This document shows, in pieces, positions 1 through 6,322 of a DNA stretch of 38,802 nucleotides. A program made the position numbers and the translations under genes. The notes under the pieces are model-generated. The model was not told where the DNA came from and ran no database searches. It saw only the letters and a program-made list of their open reading frames with translations. Location of the stretch: positions 1 to 38,802 of the IMG/VR virus record IMGVR_UViG_3300021964_000006; one strand, 5' to 3'. Source of the stretch: a virus. Every line of letters begins with the position of its first letter. Position 1 is the stretch's first letter.

Positions 1-95
1 GACAGGTGGTATTCTTTTCATTTTAATTCATATTGCTCTTAAAATGGGTTGATATGGATAGATTAACTACAGTTATTGTATGTTTTTTATTTATA
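1..95. repeat. Left copy of 95-base end overlap (genome closure)
   Basis: These bases are identical to the last 95 bases of the window. The copy covers the 3' end of the small XhlA-like gene (its stop is at 50-52) and the start codon and first codons of the next gene. Because the break lies inside coding sequence and the overlap is exact, I read it as the signature of a circular or circularly permuted molecule. A genuine short terminal repeat is possible but less likely. Confidence 0.9.
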
Positions 96-527
96 TGTTT
101 AATTTGGGTTCATAATGCGTTTTCTGCAGACACTTCTATTAGCTATTCAGGAATGCCTGTACCAAGTGCTATGGCGCCTTCTATTAGTTCTTTCAGTTCT
201 GATATGTGTAAATCCGCTGTTAGTGGTGGCGCAAATACAGGAGTTATATCAATATCTGGTGGAGCAACAGTGACCGATGAGAACTGTGAACGCATTAAGT
301 TGGCTAAGGTCATGAACGACCTAGGCTTAAAAGTAGCTGCAGTTGGGGTATTATGCCAAGATGAACGTGTTTTTGAAGCTATGTTACAAGCAGGATCAGC
401 ATGCCCTATTAATGGCGCAATAGGTGATGCAGCTATGAGAGCATGGTACGAAATTAAACCAGAAGTGTTCGTGAGGTTATATGGCAAAGATTGGACTCCT
501 CCTACTGTCACTTATCCAATGGAGTAA
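54..527 (+). CDS. Secreted conserved phage protein, lysis region
   Basis: This 157-residue protein has a clear N-terminal signal peptide: Arg at position 3, a hydrophobic stretch at about residues 5-18, then a small-residue cleavage zone ending NAFSA. The mature part has a Pro/Ser-rich stretch with repeated PSA/APS, a Gly/Ser segment (SGGA), and a conserved-looking C-terminal half with CERIKLAKVMNDLG and VLCQDERVF and several cysteines. I recall similar proteins beside lysis genes of marine podoviruses, but no function is established. The ATG at 54 was chosen because it lies one base after the stop of the XhlA-like gene once the circle is closed and places the signal peptide at the start. A TTG at 33 would add seven residues. 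It overlaps the next gene by 47 bases. An envelope role at lysis or exclusion is only a guess. Confidence 0.75.
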   Translation: MDRLTTVIVCFLFICLIWVHNAFSADTSISYSGMPVPSAMAPSISSFSSDMCKSAVSGGANTGVISISGGATVTDENCERIKLAKVMNDLGLKVAAVGVLCQDERVFEAMLQAGSACPINGAIGDAAMRAWYEIKPEVFVRLYGKDWTPPTVTYPME

Positions 528-1506
528 TATATATGCGTGGAGTTGTTACTATGATCAAACAGAAGATGGTTGGTATCTTGAAAACAGTATGGTATGCGAC
601 GGCATCGAGGTTAGCGTGGCTCTTGAGAACCATTATTGTGAATGGCACAGACCTAATGATCCGTATTGCACACAGTATCAAGAACCTTTGTGTGTGGATA
701 CTATCGAATATAAAACAGAAGCTTGTCCCCCAAATTATAGTGGAGGACTTCAATACAGTAGATCTTTCATTTGCAAACAAGCGTCTTGGACTGATTGGAC
801 GCTCAATTCTAACAACTGTACTCCTAATCCCCATAGCTGCGTTGAAACATCTGTGTCTAGGACTTTGGAGTGTCCTCAAGGTTATAGTGGTTCGATTACA
901 GAGCAAAGACTAGCGTTATGTCCAGATCCTTACGGAACTCAACAATGGCAAGATTGGGTGCAAATAGAGTCTACTTGCACACAAGACGTAAGCGATCCAG
1001 TCAGTCCAGTATCAATCATATCGCCTGTAAACCCTGTCTCTCCCATTCAAATAGATACTGCAATTGCACCACAAATAGATGTACAGGAGACGATTAACCC
1101 TAGTCAACCAAATGTTGAATCAATCGTCCAAGAAGAATTCAACGAACTTAGTGATGAAGTCGAGACCAGCACTAGCAATGAGACTAATAGCACCAAAGAA
1201 GTAAAAGAAAACAAACAAGATGGGGACAAAGAACAGTCTAAAGATAATGTAGACAATATCGTTGATAATCGCAAAGAGATTGTTCATGGATTTGGATTAG
1301 TCCTTTCACTTGAGATATTAAATAAACCGATGGAGTTTTACCAACCTCCATTAGAAGATCTATTTACCATTATACAGGAGTTCCCAATAAATGCAGATAC
1401 CAGAGAGTTTCAACTTGACCTTCTCAAAAGGAACGATCTCGAAGATTATTATTTTTCTATTTCCGATAATACTTGGGAGCGGATACGCAGGAGTAGTATT
1501 TATTGA
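481..1506 (+). CDS. Secreted cysteine-rich protein with two Cys/Trp repeats
   Basis: The 341-residue product begins with a signal peptide (MAKIGLLLLSLIQW, cleavage near YAWS). Two related Cys/Trp modules follow: CPPNYSGG...RSFIC...W..W......C at about residues 77-113 and CPQGYSGS...RLALC...W..W......C at about 125-165. Paired cysteines suggest disulfide-bonded periplasmic or surface domains. A Pro/Ile linker comes next, then a long charged Asn/Lys/Glu segment (about 215-268), then a C-terminal tail. A purine-rich AGG lies a few bases before the ATG. The 5' end overlaps the previous gene by 47 bases and the 3' end overlaps the next by 116 bases. Its place in the lysis block suggests an envelope function; the molecular role is unknown. 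Confidence 0.7.
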   Translation: MAKIGLLLLSLIQWSNIYAWSCYYDQTEDGWYLENSMVCDGIEVSVALENHYCEWHRPNDPYCTQYQEPLCVDTIEYKTEACPPNYSGGLQYSRSFICKQASWTDWTLNSNNCTPNPHSCVETSVSRTLECPQGYSGSITEQRLALCPDPYGTQQWQDWVQIESTCTQDVSDPVSPVSIISPVNPVSPIQIDTAIAPQIDVQETINPSQPNVESIVQEEFNELSDEVETSTSNETNSTKEVKENKQDGDKEQSKDNVDNIVDNRKEIVHGFGLVLSLEILNKPMEFYQPPLEDLFTIIQEFPINADTREFQLDLLKRNDLEDYYFSISDNTWERIRRSSIY

Positions 1507-1822
1507 GAAGATGAATAAGACAATAGAAGCAACCGGTAAGTTCAAAGTTATTGAGGACGATATTCATACATTACAATTGACTGTCGAGAGTATTAAAGAA
1601 AGACAGTTGGAAGGACTCAATACCAATGTTAGGTTACAAGAAAAGGTTTCTGATGCGTATGTTCTTGCTAAAGAAAGTAGCGCAATTAGTCAATCAACGC
1701 AAAGAGAGCTTAAAGCAACAACAGAAGCAATTAAGTCAGAGGTAGAGACAATGATTAAATCTGTAGAGGATAAGTTAGATGTCATTAAACGTGCAACAAC
1801 GAATCCGTTAGATCGTAGATGA
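1391..1822 (+). CDS. Membrane-anchored coiled-coil protein (spanin-like candidate)
   Basis: The product has 143 residues. A short polar N-terminus is followed by one transmembrane segment at about residues 18-37 (IIIFLFPIILGSGYAGVVFI). A long heptad-like helical region rich in Glu, Lys, Ser and Thr runs from about 45 to 135 and ends with Arg-Arg. This single-TM plus coiled-coil layout resembles inner-membrane spanins, but no matching outer lipoprotein with a lipobox was found. The TM is encoded where the gene overlaps the 3' end of the cysteine-rich gene in another frame. An internal ATG at 1511 would remove the TM. CAGGAG precedes the chosen ATG by about ten bases. Function is inferred from layout and the lysis-gene setting. 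Confidence 0.65.
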   Translation: MQIPESFNLTFSKGTISKIIIFLFPIILGSGYAGVVFIEKMNKTIEATGKFKVIEDDIHTLQLTVESIKERQLEGLNTNVRLQEKVSDAYVLAKESSAISQSTQRELKATTEAIKSEVETMIKSVEDKLDVIKRATTNPLDRR

Positions 1823-2154
1823 AAATAACAGAAGAGAATATACGAGTTATATACGAATGTTTATTACAACTACAACCATTCAAAGAGTGGGATTTACCTC
1901 CATCTAAGGATATAGATTTTGAAGTCAATAATGACAAAGAAATCATGGGAACTTATACTCCTGATCCTCATTGCATTTGCATTTCTAAAGCACGACATTC
2001 TCATTTCGATACTGTTTGCAGAACAATGGCACACGAGATGTGTCACCTTAAAATGTATCTAGATGGTGACGAGTATGAACTGCATAATCGTAAGTTTGAC
2101 ACGTTAGTTAAAAGTATTGCAAAACACTTTGGATTTGACGAAAAAGAGTTATAA
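1819..2154 (+). CDS. SprT-like zinc metallopeptidase-type protein
   Basis: The 111-residue protein carries a zincin signature HEMCH at residues 72-76 (HExxH), with a further His at 89 in the segment ELHNRKF as a possible third zinc ligand. SprT-like domains have this arrangement of a short HExxH helix and a downstream His. The start codon overlaps the preceding stop (ATGA), showing translational coupling. No signal peptide is visible, so it probably acts in the cytoplasm or leaves only after holin opening. It sits between a membrane coiled-coil gene and the holin. SprT-like proteins in cells act on DNA-linked proteins; whether this one is proteolytic is not shown by the sequence alone. Confidence 0.7.
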   Translation: MKITEENIRVIYECLLQLQPFKEWDLPPSKDIDFEVNNDKEIMGTYTPDPHCICISKARHSHFDTVCRTMAHEMCHLKMYLDGDEYELHNRKFDTLVKSIAKHFGFDEKEL

Positions 2155-2176
2155 TATTCATATATAAGGAGTTTTT

Positions 2177-2551
2177 ATGTTAGCAGCTTTATTACCTGCA
2201 GTAACAGAAATAGTTGGAAAGTTTGTAGAAGACAAAGACCAAAAGAATAAGTTAGCACATGAAGTTGCTACACTTGCAGAGAAACAAGCGCATGAGATTG
2301 CAAAAGGTCAATTAGAAATTCTAAAACAAGATGCAAAAGGTAACTGGTTTCAAGCATCATGGAGACCATTAATTGGTTGGGTCGGTGGACTGTCTCTTGC
2401 AATTAACTATCTCATAAGTCCTATATGTGCAGGTTTTGGTGTTCATGTTCCACAAGCAGATATGTCTGTAATGATGCCTTTAATTATATCTATGTTAGGT
2501 ATTGGTGGTATGCGATCATTTGACAAGGTTAAGAAAGTAGATTCTAAATGA
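2177..2551 (+). CDS. Holin, three-TM gene-transfer-release type
   Basis: This 124-residue membrane protein fits the family Holin of 3TMs for gene-transfer release. An amphipathic, charged N-terminal half (about 15-55) precedes the motif NWFQASWRPLIGWVGG at about 56-71, which is characteristic of that family. Hydrophobic stretches follow at about 66-90 and 95-112, with a basic tail (KVKKVDSK). Holins oligomerise in the inner membrane and let the endolysin reach the cell wall. The gene has a good AAGGAG site and overlaps the endolysin start by four bases, the usual holin-endolysin pairing. Confidence 0.85.
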   Translation: MLAALLPAVTEIVGKFVEDKDQKNKLAHEVATLAEKQAHEIAKGQLEILKQDAKGNWFQASWRPLIGWVGGLSLAINYLISPICAGFGVHVPQADMSVMMPLIISMLGIGGMRSFDKVKKVDSK

Positions 2552-2976
2552 GATTATCGCCACATTTCAGTTTAGAAGAGCTAACACACTCAGATACCGC
2601 TACAAGGCTTGGTATAGATAATACTCCTACAGTAGAAGTAATAGACAACTTAACTTTCTTAGCAGGAGAATTAGAATATGTACGAGATATACTTGGGTAT
2701 CCTATGCTTATTAGTAGTGGTTTCCGTTGTTATGCTCTCAATGATCATTTGGGAAGCAAGCGAACTTCTAGCCACACAAAGGGTCTGGCGGTTGACTTTA
2801 TCTGCCCTAGTTTTGGGAATCCCCATAGTGTGTGCGATGCTATCATTATGGCAAACGTAAACTATGACCAAGTTATACTAGAATATGACAGATGGGTTCA
2901 TTTATCTTTTCACCCAGATAACCCACGCAATCAAAAACTTATTATTGACAAAGAGGGAACACGACCCTACGAGTAA
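2548..2976 (+). CDS. Endolysin, M15 D-Ala-D-Ala peptidase type
   Basis: The 142-residue protein matches the peptidase M15 (M15A_3) fold found in phage endolysins. It opens with SPHFSLEELTHS, typical of the family N-terminus. Zinc-ligand motifs are SSHTKGLAVDF (His76, Asp83) and WVHLSF (His118), with SSGFRC at about 56-61 forming part of the substrate cleft. Such enzymes cut the peptide cross-bridges of peptidoglycan. No signal sequence is present, so export would depend on the holin whose gene overlaps it by four bases. Its length is normal for a single-domain M15 endolysin without a binding domain. Confidence 0.9.
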   Translation: MRLSPHFSLEELTHSDTATRLGIDNTPTVEVIDNLTFLAGELEYVRDILGYPMLISSGFRCYALNDHLGSKRTSSHTKGLAVDFICPSFGNPHSVCDAIIMANVNYDQVILEYDRWVHLSFHPDNPRNQKLIIDKEGTRPYE

Positions 2977-2978
2977 TT

Positions 2979-3680
2979 ATGAATAAATCAGTATTAGTAA
3001 TATCTGATCTACACATACCCTACCATCACCAAGACGCACTAGAATTTCTACAGGCGCTAAAAGATAAGTATCAGCCAGATTTGGTTGTTAATATCGGTGA
3101 TGAGCTTGACCACCACGCAATCTCGATGCACGAACATAATCCGGATCTTATGTCTGCAGGAGATGAGTTAAGAGACGCAAGGGTATATGTAAAGCAGTTA
3201 GAAAAGATATTTCCTAAAATGACATTGGTTCATTCTAACCATTCATCTTTAGTGTATAGACGTGCATTAAAGTTTGGATTACCTAAAGACTATCTAAAAA
3301 CATATAACGAGTTTCTAGGTGTAGGTAAAGGTTGGAAATGGGTTGATGATTTAACTATAACATTGTCTGATGGACAACGTTGTTTCTTTACGCATGGTAT
3401 GTCTGCTGACGTACTCAAGGTCGCACAACAGTATGGCATGAGTACAGTGCAAGGCCACTATCATACAAAATTTAGTATTGGATACTATTCTAATCCAGAC
3501 CGTTTATGCTTTGGTATGCAGGTTGGTTGTTTAATAAATCAAAAATCAATGGCGTTTGATTACGCAAAAAACTTTAAATCAAGATTCATTGTAGGTTGTG
3601 GAATGATTATTGATGGTCAACCAAAACTTATGCCTATGGTACTTAACAAGGACGGTAGATGGAACAAGAAGATAACGTAG
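2979..3680 (+). CDS. Calcineurin-like metallophosphoesterase
   Basis: The 233-residue protein has the metal-binding motifs of the metallophosphoesterase superfamily in order: DLH at 10-12, GDELD at 40-44, SNHSS at 86-90 (in place of the usual GNHE), THG at 138-140 and GHYH at 159-162. The GNHE variant keeps the Asn and His but loses the following acidic residue, so the substrate may differ from classical members. The gene starts two bases after the endolysin stop and is probably co-transcribed with the lysis genes. Related phage proteins are often labelled putative phosphoesterase or nuclease; the substrate cannot be told from sequence. Confidence 0.85.
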   Translation: MNKSVLVISDLHIPYHHQDALEFLQALKDKYQPDLVVNIGDELDHHAISMHEHNPDLMSAGDELRDARVYVKQLEKIFPKMTLVHSNHSSLVYRRALKFGLPKDYLKTYNEFLGVGKGWKWVDDLTITLSDGQRCFFTHGMSADVLKVAQQYGMSTVQGHYHTKFSIGYYSNPDRLCFGMQVGCLINQKSMAFDYAKNFKSRFIVGCGMIIDGQPKLMPMVLNKDGRWNKKIT

Positions 3681-3844
3681 AATTACTCGAAACCTTTAAA
3701 GGCGAAACTGTAGAAGATATAGAGTATATGTCTGACGCAAATGCTGATCTTATTAAAATAACATTTAGAAATAAAGAGTCATTTGTTATTACAGGTGACT
3801 TAATGATTTATCTCGGATTACCACAAGATACGGAGTTTCATTAA
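3659..3844 (+). CDS. Small acidic protein, unknown
   Basis: This acidic 61-residue protein begins inside the end of the phosphoesterase gene (22-base overlap). The region from about residue 13 contains GETVEDIEYM and DLIKITFRNK, predicted as alternating beta strands. It resembles the next small protein in order of features (G-x-x-[VI]-E-D-[IV], then a hydrophobic strand), so the two may be diverged duplicates. No known domain is recognised. Confidence 0.6.
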   Translation: MEQEDNVELLETFKGETVEDIEYMSDANADLIKITFRNKESFVITGDLMIYLGLPQDTEFH

Positions 3845-3846
3845 TC

Positions 3847-4008
3847 ATGGACATTCAGAAGATAGCGAAACATATGGAAGGCGCATATATCGAAGACGTG
3901 CAGGTGGTTTATGGCGAGGACGTTCTTATAATAACTATCTCACATAATGGTGACGTATCAACAGTGGAAATGATCGTAGACAGTATATATTTAGAAGTAG
4001 ATGAGTAA
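3847..4008 (+). CDS. Small acidic protein, possible paralog of the preceding one
   Basis: The 53-residue product starts two bases after the previous stop and overlaps the next start by eight bases, as expected in a packed operon. Its central part (EGAYIEDVQVVY then VLIITISHNG) aligns by eye with GETVEDIEYM and LIKITFRNKE of its neighbour. It is acidic and likely a small beta-rich protein. Function is unknown. Confidence 0.6.
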   Translation: MDIQKIAKHMEGAYIEDVQVVYGEDVLIITISHNGDVSTVEMIVDSIYLEVDE

Positions 4009-4207
4009 ACAAAAGATAACCCTCCCTAACGGAGTAGAAACAGATAATTATTCTAAAGACTATATGTTATATTGCGAGGCGTTAAACCTCAGTAAGAAAC
4101 CTTTAGAAAAGAGACGAGAATGGTTAAACAAACTAAGAGACGAAGAACGAGTCAAAGTATTAAAAGAATGGTTGACACTTATTTGGAAGGATCGATCCTC
4201 GTCCTAG
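4001..4207 (+). CDS. Small helical protein, last gene of the rightward transcript
   Basis: The 68-residue protein has a mainly helical, charged C-terminal half (LEKRREWLNKLRDEERVK) and ends with IWKDRSSS. I do not recognise a domain. It is the final rightward gene before the convergent junction with the leftward operon, whose last stop codon is only about 20 bases away. Confidence 0.6.
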   Translation: MSKQKITLPNGVETDNYSKDYMLYCEALNLSKKPLEKRREWLNKLRDEERVKVLKEWLTLIWKDRSSS

Positions 4208-4218
4208 TTTACTTATAT

Positions 4219-4241
4219 AGTCTGTTTATTATATGCAGACT
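4219..4241. terminator. Candidate bidirectional hairpin at convergent operon ends
   Basis: AGTCTG at 4219-4224 and CAGACT at 4236-4241 form a six-base inverted repeat around an 11-base AT-rich loop, exactly where the two transcription units meet. The stem is short and the T-tracts are weak, so it would be a modest terminator at best. It overlaps the 3' end of the leftward secreted peptide gene. The call rests mainly on position. Confidence 0.35.
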
Positions 4242-4372
4242 GTTATACCATTCTTATCTGTAGTACAAACAATAATAGTACCGTCTGGTGTGATTACAGT
4301 TTTCGCAGTTACTTGAAAACTTAAAAATAAACTAAACATAATACTTAGAATCACTGCATCTAACTTACTCAT
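4229..4372 (-). CDS. Small secreted peptide with two cysteines
   Basis: This 47-residue gene has a GAGGAGAG ribosome site before ATG. The product has an N-terminal signal-like segment (AVILSIMFSLFLSFQVTA), then a short mature part of about 24 residues: TVITPDGTIIVCTTDKNG followed by ITVCI. The two cysteines could form one disulfide in the periplasm. It is the last gene of the leftward operon and overlaps the preceding stop by eight bases. Function is unknown; an early-expressed exported micro-protein might alter the host envelope. Confidence 0.6.
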   Translation of the reverse strand: MSKLDAVILSIMFSLFLSFQVTAKTVITPDGTIIVCTTDKNGITVCI

Positions 4373-4544
4373 TATTACTCTCCTCAAAGTTAATGACATT
4401 ATTAGGAAACATCTTGTAGTGTTTGCCTTTCCAAGTATGACTAACTTCTACCCTACAAGTTCCGTCATCTTGATTATAGAATACCACGTCATAATGGTCT
4501 CCGTCAATTATTAGTTTTCTTGTTATCATTCTTACAAATTCCAT
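4365..4544 (-). CDS. Small hypothetical protein
   Basis: The 59-residue protein (starting MEFVRMITRKLIIDGDHYDV) looks beta-rich, with an aromatic and basic stretch HTWKGKHYKMF near residues 36-46. It overlaps the zinc-ribbon-like gene upstream by 41 bases and the secreted peptide gene downstream by eight. A TTAGGAAATGG context gives it a reasonable ribosome site. No domain is recognised. Confidence 0.55.
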   Translation of the reverse strand: MEFVRMITRKLIIDGDHYDVVFYNQDDGTCRVEVSHTWKGKHYKMFPNNVINFEESNNE

Positions 4545-4644
4545 TTCCTAAAAAGTCTCGTCCACACCACCAAACAACATGGAATGTATTTGCAGGTTTT
4601 TTACATTTATGGCAAACCTGATTACCTAGTTTAATCTTCGTCAT
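4504..4644 (-). CDS. Small zinc-ribbon-like protein
   Basis: The 46-residue product has Cys residues in a CHKC (CxxC) knuckle at 11-14, then WWCGRDF at about 25-31 and a further GIC at about 35-37, plus two His residues, a plausible zinc-binding set. The start overlaps the end of the DUF3310 gene by 14 bases (the gene 4631-4912 on the same strand). Such tiny early proteins may bind nucleic acid or a host protein; the target is unknown. Confidence 0.55.
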   Translation of the reverse strand: MTKIKLGNQVCHKCKKPANTFHVVWWCGRDFLGNGICKNDNKKTNN

Positions 4645-4912
4645 GCAATGGATCATCAATCCATTCGTCAGGAGTGACTGGAGATGATTTCTTTTTATCT
4701 AATTCGTCTGCAAGATCTAACGCATACCATGCAATCTTACGCAGTTCTTGTGACCAGTCATCTTTATTACCCAGTCTTTCTGAATACTTCATTAGGTTTC
4801 CTTTAACATAATGCTTATAGTTATCACCTAATTTTGCTTTAATGACATCTATTGTTTCAATACCACCTACTTTGTAATGATCAGGATTTATCATATCTTT
4901 TATAACTTGCAT
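4631..4912 (-). CDS. DUF3310 family protein
   Basis: The 93-residue protein shows the DUF3310 pattern: INPDHYK near the start, GIETIDVIKAKLG, then YVKGNLMKYSERLGNKD, and the helix ELRKIAWYALDLADEL. The family is widespread in phages and usually lies with DNA-metabolism genes; older annotations as nucleotide kinase are not supported by a Walker motif here. The start overlaps the previous stop (TAATG), indicating coupling. The C-terminus is acidic. Confidence 0.85.
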   Translation of the reverse strand: MQVIKDMINPDHYKVGGIETIDVIKAKLGDNYKHYVKGNLMKYSERLGNKDDWSQELRKIAWYALDLADELDKKKSSPVTPDEWIDDPLHDED

Positions 4913-5136
4913 TATTGCTCCTCTATAATTAACATACCGTTACTATACTCACAGGTTATGTTTTTTATTCTAGTATACACAGTTCCTTCTTCATCAACTA
5001 GTGCAAGTAACCTGTTTTTATGACACATTAACCTATTTGGTTCTTTAGGTTGTGATACATAATATTGAAATAATATACCAACAATTAAGAATATCATAAT
5101 TGTAAAGACTAAATAACTCAAGATTTTACTTACCAT
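4912..5136 (-). CDS. Small single-TM protein
   Basis: The 74-residue product has one strong transmembrane helix at about residues 6-26 (LSYLVFTIMIFLIVGILFQ), then a polar domain with Cys38 and Cys62 and a strand-like C-terminus. It probably sits in the inner membrane with the polar part outside or inside the cell; the topology is not decided. It overlaps neighbouring genes on both sides. Function is unknown. Confidence 0.6.
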   Translation of the reverse strand: MVSKILSYLVFTIMIFLIVGILFQYYVSQPKEPNRLMCHKNRLLALVDEEGTVYTRIKNITCEYSNGMLIIEEQ

Positions 5137-5323
5137 AAACTAATTCTCCATTGTTAATGAATTGTAACATCAGGAGTATAATTATACTTGTAATACCTGT
5201 ATTACAAATCTTATTGAAAGGGGATTTATTATGTGGACAACACCTAGTGCAACTGAAATGCGTTTTGGTTTCGAAGTAACCATGTACGTTTGCAACAAGT
5301 AATTGTTGTTTATTAGGCGTCAT
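5126..5323 (-). CDS. Small Cys-rich protein with hydrophobic C-terminal segment
   Basis: The 65-residue protein contains FSCTRCCPHNKSPFNKIC, a cluster of four Cys and one His that could bind zinc, then a hydrophobic stretch (GITSIIILLMLQFI). The ATG overlaps the nuclease stop (ATGA) and the 3' end overlaps the next gene by 11 bases, which supports it as a real operon member. It has no recognised family. Confidence 0.5.
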   Translation of the reverse strand: MTPNKQQLLVANVHGYFETKTHFSCTRCCPHNKSPFNKICNTGITSIIILLMLQFINNGELVYGK

Positions 5324-5835
5324 TTAAAGGCGCCTAGTAATTTTGTTATATCTGTTAATTCATTATCCATAATCACATAGTTGTTTAAGTAACCTAGATT
5401 CTCAACTCTATTAATTTTAAGTATCTTTTCTTTTGTAATCCAACCTAGAATATTTCCATTCTTAGTCTCCGGATATAGCCTGACAGATATATAAACATCT
5501 TTTGGATTTTTATTGTACTGTTCTACCATCTCCAAAGTCCTAGTATGAAACTTCTGAGTTCTGGTTTTTACATCAATAGTAATACCTTTAATTATAAAAT
5601 CATATTGATCTGGTTGCGTATAATGAGTGTCGTCTTCTTTATAAGATATATCATGATCTAATAACCATTGTTTAAAAACCTTCTCACCTAGTTTGCCTTC
5701 AAACATTTTTTGTTGTTTATCATTCAAACTACCATTATGAAAGTCATGTCTATTAGACGTATGAGACCTAGATAAAAAAGCATAATTATGCGCTTCATTA
5801 ATAAGGTCTTGACTGATTGTGATTAAAGGGGAAAT
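5320..5835 (-). CDS. PD-(D/E)XK-like nuclease with apparent ATT start
   Basis: The core of this protein has the nuclease pattern of a conserved Glu (FEGKLGEKVF), then YDFIIKGITIDVKTRT, matching the D...xV-K strand of restriction-endonuclease-like folds. The first conventional start in this frame is TTG at 5727 (135 residues). Upstream of it the frame stays open for 42 further codons to a stop at 5854-5856, and the translation looks like protein (SQDLINEAHNYAFLSR, then SNRHDFHNG). No ATG, GTG or TTG occurs there. GGGGAG at 5842-5847 is six bases from an ATT at 5835, my preferred start, giving about 171 residues. ATA at 5841 and ATT at 5838 are alternatives. An assembly error or frameshift could also explain it. 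Confidence 0.65.
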   Translation of the reverse strand: MSPLITISQDLINEAHNYAFLSRSHTSNRHDFHNGSLNDKQQKMFEGKLGEKVFKQWLLDHDISYKEDDTHYTQPDQYDFIIKGITIDVKTRTQKFHTRTLEMVEQYNKNPKDVYISVRLYPETKNGNILGWITKEKILKINRVENLGYLNNYVIMDNELTDITKLLGAFK

Positions 5836-5837
5836 AA

Positions 5838-6023
5838 TTATCTCCCCATTAACCTATCATATATTTTAGAGTTTTTTCTTACCCAGTTAAAATCTAACTC
5901 GACACTAACCATATTCTTTTTGCGTATTTTATCTGGAGTTGCATTGCCTGTAACTCTACCACTTTTAGGCAAATATTTAAGATTATCTCTATGAACAAAC
6001 CTAATAACTTTAGAAAGGATCAT
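5838..6023 (-). CDS. Small basic hypothetical protein
   Basis: The 61-residue protein is strongly basic (for example KYLPKSGRVTGNATPDKIRK) and has no recognised domain. Its ATG lies within the end of the single-strand-binding-like gene (14-base overlap) and its stop is directly followed by the start zone of the nuclease gene, so it is a coupled operon member. It may bind nucleic acid, on charge alone. Confidence 0.55.
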   Translation of the reverse strand: MILSKVIRFVHRDNLKYLPKSGRVTGNATPDKIRKKNMVSVELDFNWVRKNSKIYDRLMGR

Positions 6024-6312
6024 CTTCTAGTTCATTTAATGAGTCAGAAGGAAACGTTTCTTGTTTAGGTGTTTGTTTCGCACCGTCTTGATAAAAGACT
6101 CTTACGTTACCAAGAATAGGTGTTTGAACACCTTGAGCTTGCTCTTCTTTTGATACTGATTGACTAATAAACCCATTATTCTCATATTGGTCTTTATTGT
6201 CTAGATCAATAAAAGTGGTTAGATCCATGTATGTACCTTTTTCACCTTTATAGAATCTTTCTTTATCAATCTTTGTTACATCTATTCTTACACTTATGCC
6301 TACTCTAGCCAT
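6010..6312 (-). CDS. Single-stranded DNA-binding-like protein
   Basis: The 100-residue protein begins ARVGISVRIDVTKIDKERF, a strand-rich N-terminus, continues with YMDLTTFIDLD and FISQSVSKEE, and ends in the acidic tail NELEDDPF. Bacterial-type SSB proteins end in DDxPF-like tails that recruit partner enzymes, and this tail is a good functional match. The ATG at 6312 is preceded by GGAG at six bases, so a longer upstream start is not needed. Its operon neighbours include an exonuclease and an annealing-type protein, which fits protection of recombination intermediates. The fold assignment is inferred. Confidence 0.7.
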   Translation of the reverse strand: MARVGISVRIDVTKIDKERFYKGEKGTYMDLTTFIDLDNKDQYENNGFISQSVSKEEQAQGVQTPILGNVRVFYQDGAKQTPKQETFPSDSLNELEDDPF

Positions 6313-6322
6313 ACATTTCTCC

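Noticed and set aside
491-913. Open frame of 140 codons inside the cysteine-rich gene in another frame
   Set aside because: The main frame has a signal peptide, paired Cys/Trp repeats and a good ribosome site; this frame has no such pattern and is best seen as a shadow.
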